Notes under the pieces: model-generated
What the model saw: only the letters and a program-made list of their open reading frames with translations
What the model was told of the DNA's origin: nothing
The model's database searches: none
Part shown: positions 6,650-14,607 of the stretch, in pieces
Position numbering within the stretch: the stretch's first letter is position 1
Layout: each line of letters starts with the position of its first letter
Position numbers and translations under genes: made by a program
DNA from: a virus
Direction: 5' to 3' (one strand)
DNA length: 29,100 bases
IMG/VR virus record: IMGVR_UViG_3300005935_000091
Location: 1 to 29,100 of that record

Positions 6650-7372
6650 ATGCCTATCGAGTCCCTGGAGGAATTCCGGGCAGCAGTATCAAAACTAGAC
6701 GACGCCGACGACCTAATCAGTTTTCACACCCAGGCTGTTGAATCTGAAAAGAGCCGTGGAGTCACAGCAAAGCACAAAGTGAACAAGGAAGCCGAGGGGC
6801 TCCGTGTGTACAAGGCGGCAGTAGAGGCACTCGGTTACGACGGAGAATCAGAGCTTGAGGATTTCCTCGAGACACTGAAGACGCCCGCTGCACCGCCAAC
6901 GAAGGACGGACCCAGCCCTGAGCTTATCAAGCTGCGCAAGGACTTCGAGAAATCCCAGAAGGACGGGATCGCCGCGACTGAAAGAGCCACGGCAATAGAG
7001 GCGAAGGCCGGTCGGAAGACCATCCGGGCTAAACTGCTTACCAGCGATTTCGGTAAGAAGGTGTTGAGTGCGGAGTACGTGGCAGAGAGTCTCATCAACA
7101 ACGGTCTCGTCGCCCTGGAGGATGACGACGTCGTAGTATTCAAGGATGGTGACAACATCATCGATTTCGAGACAGGGTGTAAGAAGTTCTACGAAGCACA
7201 TCCTGAGACGATTAAGAACACACAAGCTCCCGGAGGGCGAAGCACGTCGCAGAATACAACGGCGACTGGCGAGTCATACACACCTGAGAAGGTTAAGCGT
7301 ATGAGCCAGGAAGACATCGCCGCCAATCTCCCGGCTATAAGGGCAGACCTTAAGGCTCAGGGAACCACCTAA
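6650..7372 (+). CDS. scaffolding protein
   Basis: A 240-residue, highly charged protein directly upstream of the major capsid gene. Start chosen at 6650 (MPIESLEEF) because AAGGAGG lies just ahead; the in-frame ATG at 6629 would place the ribosome site inside the gene. It has helical segments with many Glu/Lys, a proline-rich linker (TPAAPPTKDGPSPE, about 82-95), a coiled-coil-like region after it (LIKLRKDFEKSQK), and a Ser/Thr-rich C-terminal linker before a short basic helix, the usual capsid-binding end of scaffolds. It would guide procapsid assembly and then leave. No protease domain is seen. The call rests on composition and position. Confidence 0.75.
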   Translation: MPIESLEEFRAAVSKLDDADDLISFHTQAVESEKSRGVTAKHKVNKEAEGLRVYKAAVEALGYDGESELEDFLETLKTPAAPPTKDGPSPELIKLRKDFEKSQKDGIAATERATAIEAKAGRKTIRAKLLTSDFGKKVLSAEYVAESLINNGLVALEDDDVVVFKDGDNIIDFETGCKKFYEAHPETIKNTQAPGGRSTSQNTTATGESYTPEKVKRMSQEDIAANLPAIRADLKAQGTT

Positions 7373-7382
7373 GGAGCTTTAC

Positions 7383-8225
7383 ATGTCAGTTGACAACTTC
7401 ATCCCCCAACTATGGTCTGCAGAAGTGTTCGTTGCGAACCGGAAGCAGCAGGTATACGCGAACATTACCAACCGTGTGTACGAATCGCAGCTCGCCGCAG
7501 GCGGGGACCGGGTCAAGATCAACCAAATCGGTGCGGTCTCGATCAGCGATTACGACAAGAATTCCACGACCCTGACGTACGACCAGCTCGAATCGGCTGC
7601 GAAGTACCTGCCGATCGACCAGTCGAAGAGCTTCAGCATCTACATTGAAGACATCGACAAGGCCCAGGCGAACGTCGACCTCATGACCGCCGCATCCTCA
7701 GAGGCTGCGTACGGTTTCAGTGACGTTGCCGACCAGTACATCGCTGGTCTGTACACAGGCGCAGGCGTTTTCGACGGACTCGGCACGACCGACACCCCGA
7801 TCGAGATCAACTCAGACAACGTCCTTGAGTACATGGGTGAAGTCTCTGCTGCTCTGACGGAAGCTAACTGCGAGCCCGACGGCCGTTACATGGTCATCCC
7901 GGCGTGGTTCCAGCTCAAGCTGCGTCTCGCGAAGATCCCGCTTGAGTCAACGACCAACGCGGCCCTCATCGACGGTGCCGTGACAAGAATCATGGACTTC
8001 GACATCTTCGTGAGCAACAACGTACCGACCGATGGCGACGCCTACAAGGTGACTGCCGGAACTCTGCGTGCTATCACGTACGCAGAGCAGATCGCAGACA
8101 TCGAAGCCCTCCGTCTCATCGACAAGATCGGTGACGGACTCCGTGGACAGCACGTCTACGGCGCACTGGTCGAGCGTCCGGCTAACCTGGCTGTTCTGTC
8201 CTGCAAGGCTGCAGACGAATCGTAA
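7383..8225 (+). CDS. major capsid protein
   Basis: A 280-residue protein that should build the icosahedral shell with an HK97-type fold. The start FIPQLWSAEVFVANRKQQVYANITNR and GDRVKINQIG (about 40-50) is the familiar opening of capsid proteins of this size class; QSKSFSIYIEDIDKAQANVD follows, with the helix and strand order of the family, and the end has the common GDGLRGQHVYGALVERP pattern. No protease or delta domain is fused. Codon use is strongly biased, consistent with high expression. AAGGAG precedes the ATG, and a strong hairpin follows the gene. Confidence 0.9.
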   Translation: MSVDNFIPQLWSAEVFVANRKQQVYANITNRVYESQLAAGGDRVKINQIGAVSISDYDKNSTTLTYDQLESAAKYLPIDQSKSFSIYIEDIDKAQANVDLMTAASSEAAYGFSDVADQYIAGLYTGAGVFDGLGTTDTPIEINSDNVLEYMGEVSAALTEANCEPDGRYMVIPAWFQLKLRLAKIPLESTTNAALIDGAVTRIMDFDIFVSNNVPTDGDAYKVTAGTLRAITYAEQIADIEALRLIDKIGDGLRGQHVYGALVERPANLAVLSCKAADES

Positions 8226-8242
8226 GCCAACCACGTAATCCC

Positions 8243-8264
8243 GGGAGGGTCGTAGGGCCCTCCC
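8243..8264 (+). terminator. hairpin after major capsid gene
   Basis: GGGAGGG (8243-8249) pairs with CCCTCCC (8258-8264) across an 8-base loop. There is no clear T-run after it, so it may be an RNA-stabilising or attenuating hairpin rather than a full terminator. Confidence 0.5.
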
Positions 8265-8286
8265 ACTCATCCTTTGGAGGATAACA

Positions 8287-8640
8287 ATGGCCAGAGATAC
8301 AATTGACATCACAACCTGCGTTCGCAACTCTGCTGCGACTGAGACGCAAACGGTACGGGCTTCAGGCCTTACCGGTACGTCTGGGCTGAAGGTAGACAAC
8401 TGCGACGTGGACGAGCGCTTTACCATCCGTGTTGAGAATACGGGGTCTGTTACAGGTCCTGTGACTATTCTCGCCGGAGACTTCGACGCTGCGGGTCAGG
8501 GCAACCTGACTGTACAGATCGGTGGAACCACAGCTCGCGTTATTGGCCCGCTTGAAGGCGCAAGGTTCAAGCAGGACGACGGCACGTTCTCAGTCGACTG
8601 GGGTGTCACAGGAACAATCGCCGCAACGAAGACTCCGTAA
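8287..8640 (+). CDS. possible head decoration protein
   Basis: A 117-residue protein with TTTGGAGG ahead of its ATG, between the capsid gene and the connectors. It is rich in Thr, Gly and Val and reads as alternating beta strands (FTIRVENTGSVTGPVTILAG, GTTARVIGPLEGARF), with no helix-rich or hydrophobic stretch. Location and size suit a capsid decoration or cement protein, which binds the outside of the shell. No specific family is recognised, so this is an inference from context. It is flanked by hairpins on both sides, which would allow its own expression level. Confidence 0.5.
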   Translation: MARDTIDITTCVRNSAATETQTVRASGLTGTSGLKVDNCDVDERFTIRVENTGSVTGPVTILAGDFDAAGQGNLTVQIGGTTARVIGPLEGARFKQDDGTFSVDWGVTGTIAATKTP

Positions 8641-8650
8641 GGAACTTCCC

Positions 8651-8688
8651 GGGCGCACCACACTACCTATCAGGGGTGTAGTGCGCCC
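8651..8688 (+). terminator. terminator-like hairpin after decoration gene
   Basis: GGGCGCACCACAC (8651-8663) pairs with GTGTAGTGCGCCC (8676-8688): a 13-bp stem with one mismatch and a 12-base loop, followed by TTTGGACTTT. A rho-independent terminator or partial terminator is likely. Confidence 0.6.
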
Positions 8689-8700
8689 TTTGGACTTTAT

Positions 8701-9081
8701 ATGCCTCTCATAGAAGTAACAGGAGCGAAGGAAGTAGCCGCCGGTTTGACTAAGCTCATGCCTGCTATCGAAGCCGCTGCGAAGGAAGAAGCGCAGAAAC
8801 AGGCTGACCTGATAGCGCAGGACGCCGCATCGAACCACAGGTTCCAGTCTCGTACCGGTACGCTTGCCAGCTCAGTAACGAAGATGGACACACCCTCGGG
8901 GGCACAGGTCTTCCTGGATAGCGCTATAGCGAAGTACGCTGAGCCTATTCACGACGGCTTTGGGTCCTGGGCAGCGGATCCATTCCTCGAGCAGGCGGCA
9001 TCACGTAGGGAAGAAGAGACGTACAGAGCGATAGAGGAAGCCATCGACGACGTTATCGTGCGTTCAGGATTCGCAGATTAA
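8701..9081 (+). CDS. HK97 gp10-like head-tail connector
   Basis: A 126-residue protein with the general layout of the HK97 gp10-like family: an N-terminal strand then helix (GAKEVAAGLTKLMPAIEAAAKEEAQK), a SRTGTLASSV strand, a strand with an Ala-rich loop (IAKYAEPIHDGFG), and an ADPFLEQAA motif (about 91-99) ahead of a long C-terminal helix. Members join head to tail or complete tails. The ATG at 8701 has only a weak upstream site (TTTGGAC), unlike its neighbours, and the preceding hairpin could affect its translation. Confidence 0.75.
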   Translation: MPLIEVTGAKEVAAGLTKLMPAIEAAAKEEAQKQADLIAQDAASNHRFQSRTGTLASSVTKMDTPSGAQVFLDSAIAKYAEPIHDGFGSWAADPFLEQAASRREEETYRAIEEAIDDVIVRSGFAD

Positions 9082-9090
9082 GGAGCACCC

Positions 9091-9480
9091 ATGTCATACA
9101 TCACCGTCGCCGACTTAGACAACAAGGGTATCGTCGGGAACACCAACCTCACGAACTACATCAAAGAGGCCGACAAGGAGATCGAGGACCTGGCTGAGCA
9201 GCTGGGTGTAAGAGACCCCGATAACATCGAGACGGACCCGATCCACAACAAGCTCAGACGGTTTGGTGTGGTCTTCATTTACATGCGTATCTGTGAGAAC
9301 CTGTACGGTCTCAACAACTCCGGACCGACCGCCGAAAACAAGTACTTCGTGGGCTGGAACATGAACCGCGATTTGTACAAAGAGGTGAAGGGCCAGATCA
9401 GCAAAGAGATGATAACCGGCTCTGTAGACGAGACACGAGACCGTGCGAACAACATGACGGCAATCATCTTCCCGGGATAA
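9091..9480 (+). CDS. head-tail adaptor-like protein
   Basis: A 129-residue, mostly helical protein. It begins YITVADLDNKG, then helices (NLTNYIKEADKEIEDLAEQLG, HNKLRRFGVVFIYMRICENLYG), as in gp6-type connector adaptors that bind the portal ring. AAGGAGC precedes the ATG. The position after the gp10-like gene and before the tail terminator fits head-tail joining. The exact family is not certain. Confidence 0.6.
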   Translation: MSYITVADLDNKGIVGNTNLTNYIKEADKEIEDLAEQLGVRDPDNIETDPIHNKLRRFGVVFIYMRICENLYGLNNSGPTAENKYFVGWNMNRDLYKEVKGQISKEMITGSVDETRDRANNMTAIIFPG

Positions 9481-9482
9481 CC

Positions 9483-9737
9483 ATGAATGAGCACACTATG
9501 AGAGAGATCATCGAGACCGAGAAGAAGGACTGTAAGAGTAGGTTCATTAGCTGGCGGACAGTAGTGATCGGCGGCTTCATACTCGTAGGCAGCGTCTTCG
9601 GGTGGAGCCTGCACGTCGAGGGTACACAGGCAAAGCAGACAGAGCAGATCAAGGGCAATACGAAGCAGATCACCGAGATGAAGGCGACATTTAACGGTAA
9701 GCTCGACAAGATTCTCGTGGCCGTGGAGAAGAAGTAA
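9483..9737 (+). CDS. small membrane protein with coiled-coil tail
   Basis: An 84-residue protein: a charged N-terminus (about 1-23), one predicted transmembrane helix (WRTVVIGGFILVGSVFGW, about 24-41), then a Lys/Gln/Thr-rich helical segment (about 48-82) with a coiled-coil look. The topology resembles small phage membrane proteins such as XhlA-type lysis accessories, but the order is reversed. It sits between connector and tail-terminator genes, where a membrane protein is unexpected. The ribosome site is weak and its stop overlaps the next start (TAATG). Function unknown. Confidence 0.6.
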   Translation: MNEHTMREIIETEKKDCKSRFISWRTVVIGGFILVGSVFGWSLHVEGTQAKQTEQIKGNTKQITEMKATFNGKLDKILVAVEKK

Positions 9738-10234
9738 TGACCGTACTGGCAACAGCCCCGATTCTCACACGCATCGAAGATGGCATGAAAGAGCTCATCC
9801 TTGGCATGCGTGAGGGTGCGTACAACTTCACCTGGGGTACCGTGAACCAGCCAGACGAGGGGCAACAGACTTTCCCGAGTGCCGAGATAATGCTCAGGGA
9901 AGAGCTCAACACAGACGACCAGGGTGGCACAGACGCGAATTCGTATTCGAATGAAGTCATCTTTGAGATCCTTATACGCCACAGCCTCTCTGAAGAGGAG
10001 ACCATCCCCTACTACGAGATCAACCCATTGCTGAATCTGGCACTGGATGACCTTAAGAAGCTGTTTGGCATCAACGATTCAGTAGCAGTGGCTGGGTGTG
10101 ACGTCGTGATGTACCGTGGCGCAGAGAGGGTTGTAGAGCCCAACGGAGACGCCTACAGACCAAAGAGGTTGCTGACCCGATGGTATGTTCAGTACACTCA
10201 GGACCGCCAGACGCCCACACAGAACGGAGACTAA
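9737..10234 (+). CDS. tail terminator / tail completion candidate
   Basis: A 165-residue protein started at an ATG that overlaps the previous stop. It opens with a helix (LTRIEDGMKELILGM), then alternating strands (PSAEIMLREEL, SNEVIFEILIRHSL), a helix (INPLLNLALDDLKKLFG) and end strands (LLTRWYVQYTQDR). That helix-strand-strand-helix-strand pattern is shared by lambda gpU-like tail terminators and related minor tail proteins, and the position just before the tail tube is the expected one. No catalytic motif. Assignment is structural pattern plus order. Confidence 0.6.
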   Translation: MTVLATAPILTRIEDGMKELILGMREGAYNFTWGTVNQPDEGQQTFPSAEIMLREELNTDDQGGTDANSYSNEVIFEILIRHSLSEEETIPYYEINPLLNLALDDLKKLFGINDSVAVAGCDVVMYRGAERVVEPNGDAYRPKRLLTRWYVQYTQDRQTPTQNGD

Positions 10235-10235
10235 C

Positions 10236-10454
10236 ATGTCGGATTATATAGTCCCACCGAAAAAGCAAGTTGTTTGGAAGACTCGAATATATGGAGCAGG
10301 AGAGCGTGTACCTGGATACACCCCGCCTGCAGAGATTAAGAAGCCGGTACCCAAGGAGGTGCCTGCAGCAGTAGAGAGCCTGGTGGAAGAGGTACCCGTA
10401 CCCGCGGAGACCACACACCCACGACGGAAACAAAGTAGAAACCTAAGGAGTTAG
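10236..10454 (+). CDS. small proline-rich hypothetical protein
   Basis: A 72-residue protein; start at 10236 chosen for the nearby GGAG site one base after the previous stop. It opens with MSDYIVPPKKQVVWKTR, followed by a Pro/Glu/Val-rich low-complexity segment (about 28-58) and a basic end (RRKQSRNLRS). It is probably unstructured in its second half. Located between tail terminator and tail tube genes; function unknown. Confidence 0.6.
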   Translation: MSDYIVPPKKQVVWKTRIYGAGERVPGYTPPAEIKKPVPKEVPAAVESLVEEVPVPAETTHPRRKQSRNLRS

Positions 10455-10456
10455 AG

Positions 10457-11488
10457 ATGGCCAACCAGTTCGCAGACAATAAGACAATTGCCGTCGGCAA
10501 AGAGGAGACGACTCCGGGTACGATGGAGACGCTTACCTCTGCAGACTTCGACGCGCGTATCAGAGACCCCCAGGTGACACCCATTATCGAGATTGATGAT
10601 GAGGCGAGTCGCTGGGCCCGAGGTGACCATGGAGAAGATGCTTCTATCATGGGCGCACAGAGCGGTACCATTGCCTTCGGCATCAAGATGCTGTGGGGTG
10701 GGGCCGTCACGACCGAACCGAACTGGTGGAAGTGGGCTAAGGGCGCAGGCTCAAAGGTCATTACCTATGCCGGTACCGGTCTGGGACTGCAGCCAAGGAT
10801 GGAGAACGACGAGAAGACCATGACGATCTGGGTGTACGCGATACAGCGTGGAGCGACTCCTGCTGGCCTGTGCTTCCAGTTCGCTGGATGCAAGGGTACA
10901 CAGACCTTCGGCGCTGATGGTGTAGGAAAGCCATGGATGGCCATGTACACGTTTACCGGTAAGCTCGTAGACGTGGTCGATATCGCCAATGGTTCCGTCC
11001 CCGTGCCGCAGGATCTGGACACGACATGCAGCGACAAGATGCTGAACAACACCATGCTCATCAACGACGTTACCCAGCGCATCTCCAACTTCACCCTGGA
11101 TACTGGGAACGAGATCCAGCCCATCATAGACCAGTCAGAATCAACGGGTTACAGCCATTACGTAATCGGCTCACGTGCTCCGAGATTCGCCACGAACCCG
11201 CTCATGAAGGAGGTGGCTGAAGACGACGTCTGGGGTAAGCTAACCAGCGGACTGACCGGTTGCCTGGATACGTACGCAATGGGCGTAGGGGACACAGGCC
11301 TGGACAACAAGTTCATGCTCATCATACCGAAGGGCCAGTTGCTGAGTGCCGCGGTAGCAACTCGTGAGCGTAGTGTGAACTGGGACCAGAACTACAAGCT
11401 GCTCCCGAACGGCGTTACAGGAGCGATTGCCGATCCGAGCCTGGCTGAGGAAGTAACGTGGGAGCTGCTTCAAGGAGCACGCTCGTAA
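10457..11488 (+). CDS. major tail (tube) protein
   Basis: A 343-residue protein with AAGGAG before the ATG. The start (KTIAVGKEETTPGTMETLTSAD) is the common opening of phage tail tube proteins (xxVGxExTxGT). It is beta-rich and Gly/Thr-rich, without membrane or catalytic motifs. It lies between the tail terminator and the chaperone pair, the normal position. At 343 residues it is larger than many tube proteins and may carry an extra surface domain in its second half (about 200-343). Two hairpins follow it, consistent with high, separately controlled expression. Confidence 0.8.
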   Translation: MANQFADNKTIAVGKEETTPGTMETLTSADFDARIRDPQVTPIIEIDDEASRWARGDHGEDASIMGAQSGTIAFGIKMLWGGAVTTEPNWWKWAKGAGSKVITYAGTGLGLQPRMENDEKTMTIWVYAIQRGATPAGLCFQFAGCKGTQTFGADGVGKPWMAMYTFTGKLVDVVDIANGSVPVPQDLDTTCSDKMLNNTMLINDVTQRISNFTLDTGNEIQPIIDQSESTGYSHYVIGSRAPRFATNPLMKEVAEDDVWGKLTSGLTGCLDTYAMGVGDTGLDNKFMLIIPKGQLLSAAVATRERSVNWDQNYKLLPNGVTGAIADPSLAEEVTWELLQGARS

Positions 11489-11493
11489 GAAGA

Positions 11494-11523
11494 CCTGTTC
11501 TCCGGACGCGGAGTCTGAACAGG
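11494..11523 (+). terminator. nested hairpin after tail tube gene
   Basis: CCTGTTC (11494-11500) pairs with GAACAGG (11517-11523) and encloses a TCCG/CGGA hairpin with a GACG loop, leaving a 4-base bulge. It is followed almost directly by a second, stronger hairpin. Confidence 0.55.
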
Positions 11524-11524
11524 C

Positions 11525-11561
11525 AAAGGGGCGGGTAGCCGTAAAGGGTTGCTCGCCCTTT
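11525..11561 (+). terminator. strong terminator-like hairpin
   Basis: AAAGGG (11525-11530) pairs with CCCTTT (11556-11561); after one bulged G, CGGGTAGCC (11532-11540) pairs with GGTTGCTCG (11547-11555), including G-T pairs. The stem is about 15 bp with a short loop and a partly T-rich exit. It lies between the tail tube and the chaperone gene. Confidence 0.6.
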
Positions 11562-11575
11562 GTAGTAGTATTCAT

Positions 11576-11601
11576 TAATACGCAAGGATATTGTTGTCTC
11601 A
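11576..11601 (+). promoter_or_regulatory. weak third copy of the T7-like site
   Basis: TAATACGC followed, five bases later, by TATTGT. It agrees with the copy at 2054 at 8 of the first 8 positions but at only about 14 of 26 overall. It lies behind the double hairpin and ahead of the tail chaperone gene. A host-type alternative, TTGTCT (11595-11600) with a 17-base spacer to TATATG, overlaps it. One of the two may restart transcription here. Confidence 0.4.
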
Positions 11602-11655
11602 CGCGCCCTTCGCGGCTATATGTGAGTAGAAGCCCACAGAACCCAGGAGGTTGAG

Positions 11656-12207
11656 ATGGCTGATCATGTATTGACTGAAGAGGTGCGGAACCAGCTCATG
11701 GGGTTGGTCCCATTCTCCAAGGATGCGACGATCGTGTACACACCGAAGTTGTACCTGGCCCTCAAACGAGACGAAGAGGGTAAGCAGACCACGGAGTTTG
11801 TAGTGCCCCAGGCCCTGCGCCCGGTGTTCAAACTGCGCCCGTTCAACACCAAAGAGTCCAAAGAGATCAGACAGCTGGTCATGCAGGTAAGTGCCCTGGA
11901 TGACACAGACCTGGCTGCCCACAACAAGCTTGGCACGGAACTCACAGAGTATCTGCGCGTGGCCATTATGGGCTGGGAAAAGATGCTGGATATCTCTTCG
12001 AAGGCTGCGAAGGTTTCAGAGGAAGGGTCGGACGAGCCTGACGAGCTTGAAGAGCTCAAGTTCGTGGAATACAAGGCGGACCCATCCGGTGGCTGTGACA
12101 AGGACGTCTTTCAACTCGTACCACAGGCCATCATGGCAGACCTTCTCAACTACACGAGCATCGCTTCAGGGATCCTGAGTCCGAGTAAAACGGGTTTAAA
12201 GTCTTAG
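11656..12207 (+). CDS. tail assembly chaperone, short form (G-like)
   Basis: A 183-residue protein with AGGAGG before the ATG. It has an all-alpha middle (NTKESKEIRQLVMQVSALDD, NKLGTELTEYLRVAIMGW) and an acidic stretch (EEGSDEPDELEELKF), typical of tail assembly chaperones that coat the tape measure during tail building. The chief evidence is arrangement: it precedes a second ORF in the -1 frame, and both lie just ahead of the tape measure gene, with a slippery site six codons or fewer from its stop (12205-12207). The product is the abundant, non-shifted form. Confidence 0.8.
   Translation: MADHVLTEEVRNQLMGLVPFSKDATIVYTPKLYLALKRDEEGKQTTEFVVPQALRPVFKLRPFNTKESKEIRQLVMQVSALDDTDLAAHNKLGTELTEYLRVAIMGWEKMLDISSKAAKVSEEGSDEPDELEELKFVEYKADPSGGCDKDVFQLVPQAIMADLLNYTSIASGILSPSKTGLKS
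12192..12201 (+). promoter_or_regulatory. -1 ribosomal frameshift site
   Basis: In the reading frame of the chaperone gene the bases read G GGT TTA AAG. This contains two overlapping canonical heptamers of the X XXY YYZ type: GGGTTTA (12192-12198) and TTTAAAG (12195-12201). Slipping back one base on either gives the same 310-residue fusion and avoids the TAG at 12205-12207. Lambda G-GT uses an analogous site (GGGAAAG). No stimulatory structure was modelled. Confidence 0.88.
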
Positions 12208-12587
12208 CCGCTGTCCATTCAGGCCTCTGCCCGATGTCATGTCAGGTATGCAAGGATGACCCCACTTATGCAACAGAGTGGGGATGTGTAGAACCCACAC
12301 AGACGGCGGTCTGGGATGACCAGGATGGAGAGGTATTCTACAATTGTCCATTGAGGTTCATCCCCGATGTAGTCTTAGAATGGTACGACGAGTACAGCTA
12401 TTACAAGGAGTGTCCGGGCTCAGCACCGCCGTACGCAGAGCAGACGCCCAGGTTCATAGAGGCCATAGGGATATATCGGTTGGCCTTCCGTAGATACACA
12501 GAAGCACTCCGCCCCAATAAGGACAAGCAGGCATCGAATCTTGATGTCTTTCGTCAGACCGTAGCCCAGAGGAAACAAGATGGCTAA
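12198..12587 (+). CDS. tail assembly chaperone, frameshifted extension (T-like)
   Basis: The -1 frame is open from just after a stop at 12186-12188 to TAA at 12585-12587. Read through the slippery site it adds about 129 residues (KVLAAVHSGLCPMSCQVCKDD...) to give a fusion of about 310. The internal ATG at 12234 has no ribosome site, so independent start is unlikely. The extension has four cysteines near its start (CPMSCQVC and a later WGC), possibly a metal site, then aromatic-rich and helical parts. The long form would bind tail tube subunits and the tape measure. Its end overlaps the tape measure start by 8 bases. Confidence 0.8.
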   Translation, partial: KVLAAVHSGLCPMSCQVCKDDPTYATEWGCVEPTQTAVWDDQDGEVFYNCPLRFIPDVVLEWYDEYSYYKECPGSAPPYAEQTPRFIEAIGIYRLAFRRYTEALRPNKDKQASNLDVFRQTVAQRKQDG

Positions 12588-14607
12588 GAACATTACCGTT
12601 GGTATTGACCTCAAAGCATTGGGTGGTGCAGCAGCCGCTCTGGCTGTTATCAAGTTCCTGAAGGAAGCCACTGTCGCCGCAGACAGGCAGGCACAGGCAG
12701 AGGCCCAGCTCGCGGCTTCCCTCAAATCAACGAAGAACGCAGCAGGGCTTACCGGTAAAGAGCTGAAGAAGATGGCAGCAGACCTGCAGAAGGTCACGCT
12801 ATTCGGCGATGAAGCCACCATACAAGCTCAGAGTATGATGCTGACGTTCACCAAGGTGGGCAAGGAAGTCTTCCCCGACGCTATCAAGGCCACGCAGAAC
12901 CTGGCTACGAAGATGGGAACCGACCTCAAGAGTGCCACAATCCTCGTAGGTAAAGCCCTGAACGATCCCATCGTGGGTTTGAGTGCTCTGTCAAGGGTTG
13001 GTGTCAAGGTCTCCGACACCAATAAGGATTTGATTAAGAGTTTCGTGGAGACGGGTCAGACCGCTAAGGCACAGACGGTCATCCTTGGAGAACTCGAGAC
13101 ACAGTTCGGTGGGTCCGCAGAGGCAGCCGCGCAGGCCGGATTGGGACCCTTCAAGCAGATGATGAACGCTCTCGGTGACATCACCGAGGAGGTTGGAGCA
13201 AACCTTCTACCCGCGATAAACAAGTTCAGTGTGTGGGTGACGGACAACATGCCGCTCATCAGCGCAATCGCAGACGCCATCATGCGGTTCGCATCGATTA
13301 TCGCGATGACACTTAAGGGTATCTTCCAGGGCGTTGCTACTGTCATCGGACTTGCCGTGGCTGGAGTAGCAACGGCACTTGAGAAGATGGTAGGCTCCGT
13401 AGCGTCCGTCCTTGAGATGCTGCCAGACAGTCTTGTGCCGGATAGCTGGATCGTAGGCTTGAGGAGCGCCGAGACAGGCTTAAGAGAATTTGGTGAGGTG
13501 ACGGCGGCGGCATCCGTAGATATGGCGTCCGACTTCCTCGGGACACTCGGCGACATCGGAGAGGCCTTCACCAAAACCGGAGGTGAAGCCCGCAAAGCTA
13601 AGGAAGCTATAGCTGATGTAGTGGCTGAAACGCCCGATGATGTTGCCGCTGAGACACCTACACCAGACCAGTCAAAGATAGAGGCCGCCCTCGCCGCTAT
13701 CCAGAGCATCCACATGGCGTTCCAGCAGCTGCGTATGAGCGATCGTGAGCGGGAGCTGGACGACATCAACCGTTGGGTGGAGAGTCAGTCCGAGATAATC
13801 GGGGCCAACCTCGTGGGGCAGGAAGAGCTCATGCTTGTCGCCCGTGAACGCCGGTCAGAGATCAACGCTGAGTTCGACGAGGTGGATGCGGAGCAGTCTG
13901 CAGCTGCCGCAGAGAAAGAGAAGCAGACGAACCTCAACCGCGTCAACGTCTTCCTCGGGGTCGCCAGTAAGATCTCGGCCACCTTCTCATCGATCACCAA
14001 GGCGTGGTCTGACAGTGTGAAGGACCAACAGAAGAAGGATATCGAGCGCGTTAAGAATTCGAATAAGTCCGCCAAGGAGAAGCAGAAGGCCATAGAGAAG
14101 ATCAACAAGGAAGCGGAGGCTGAGCAGAAGCGCATCGCTGGCGTTAACAAGGGTATCGCCATAGTCAATGCCGTAATCAACACAGCCCTCGGTATCACGG
14201 CGGCTCTCGGTAGTGGACCGCCCCCGGCTTCCATCGTTCTGGCTGCCATCGTAGGTGTACTGGGTGCTGTACAGATAGCGCTCATCGCCTCACAGAGCTT
14301 CGCTGAGGGTGGTATCGTACAGGGCGCAAGCACCACGGGGGACAACACCCTTGTACGTGCGAACGCCGGTGAGCTTATCCTGAACCCGATGCAACAGAAC
14401 CGTCTGCTATCCATCGCAGAAGGCCGCACTGGTGCAGGAACGTCCCCTCAAATCAACCTTGGTGGCGACACAATCATCATTCAAGGCGGAGCGGATGAGT
14501 CAGCTATCGCAGCGCTGCAGTCCACACGTATCGAGCAGGTAGAGATGATAACAGAGGCGCTCGCAGAGGCAGCATACCAGGGTCAGATAGCCGAGGTGGT
14601 CCTCTAA
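12580..14607 (+). CDS. tape measure protein
   Basis: A 675-residue protein that sets tail length. It is Ala- and Lys-rich with long predicted helices: a coiled-coil start (AAALAVIKFLKEATVAADRQ), the common phage TMP-like segment with LTGKELKKMAADLQ and LNDPIVGLSALSRVG (about 60-150), hydrophobic segments near 223-268 and 526-580, and a charged coiled coil (about 440-525) with EREL/EEK runs. The end has a Gly-rich GGIVQGASTTGDNTLVRANAGE motif often found at the C-terminal side of tape measures. By the usual 1.5 angstrom per residue rule the tail would be near 100 nm. The ATG overlaps the chaperone end. Confidence 0.88.
   Translation: MAKNITVGIDLKALGGAAAALAVIKFLKEATVAADRQAQAEAQLAASLKSTKNAAGLTGKELKKMAADLQKVTLFGDEATIQAQSMMLTFTKVGKEVFPDAIKATQNLATKMGTDLKSATILVGKALNDPIVGLSALSRVGVKVSDTNKDLIKSFVETGQTAKAQTVILGELETQFGGSAEAAAQAGLGPFKQMMNALGDITEEVGANLLPAINKFSVWVTDNMPLISAIADAIMRFASIIAMTLKGIFQGVATVIGLAVAGVATALEKMVGSVASVLEMLPDSLVPDSWIVGLRSAETGLREFGEVTAAASVDMASDFLGTLGDIGEAFTKTGGEARKAKEAIADVVAETPDDVAAETPTPDQSKIEAALAAIQSIHMAFQQLRMSDRERELDDINRWVESQSEIIGANLVGQEELMLVARERRSEINAEFDEVDAEQSAAAAEKEKQTNLNRVNVFLGVASKISATFSSITKAWSDSVKDQQKKDIERVKNSNKSAKEKQKAIEKINKEAEAEQKRIAGVNKGIAIVNAVINTALGITAALGSGPPPASIVLAAIVGVLGAVQIALIASQSFAEGGIVQGASTTGDNTLVRANAGELILNPMQQNRLLSIAEGRTGAGTSPQINLGGDTIIIQGGADESAIAALQSTRIEQVEMITEALAEAAYQGQIAEVVL

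Noticed and set aside
12234-12587. Independent start at the ATG at 12234 for the second chaperone gene
   Set aside because: No ribosome site upstream, and the slippery heptamers in the correct frame explain the ORF better.
13056-14429. Long - strand open frames under the tape measure gene
   Set aside because: They are Ser/Ala/Arg-rich shadows of biased codons on the + strand with no ribosome site or recognisable motif.
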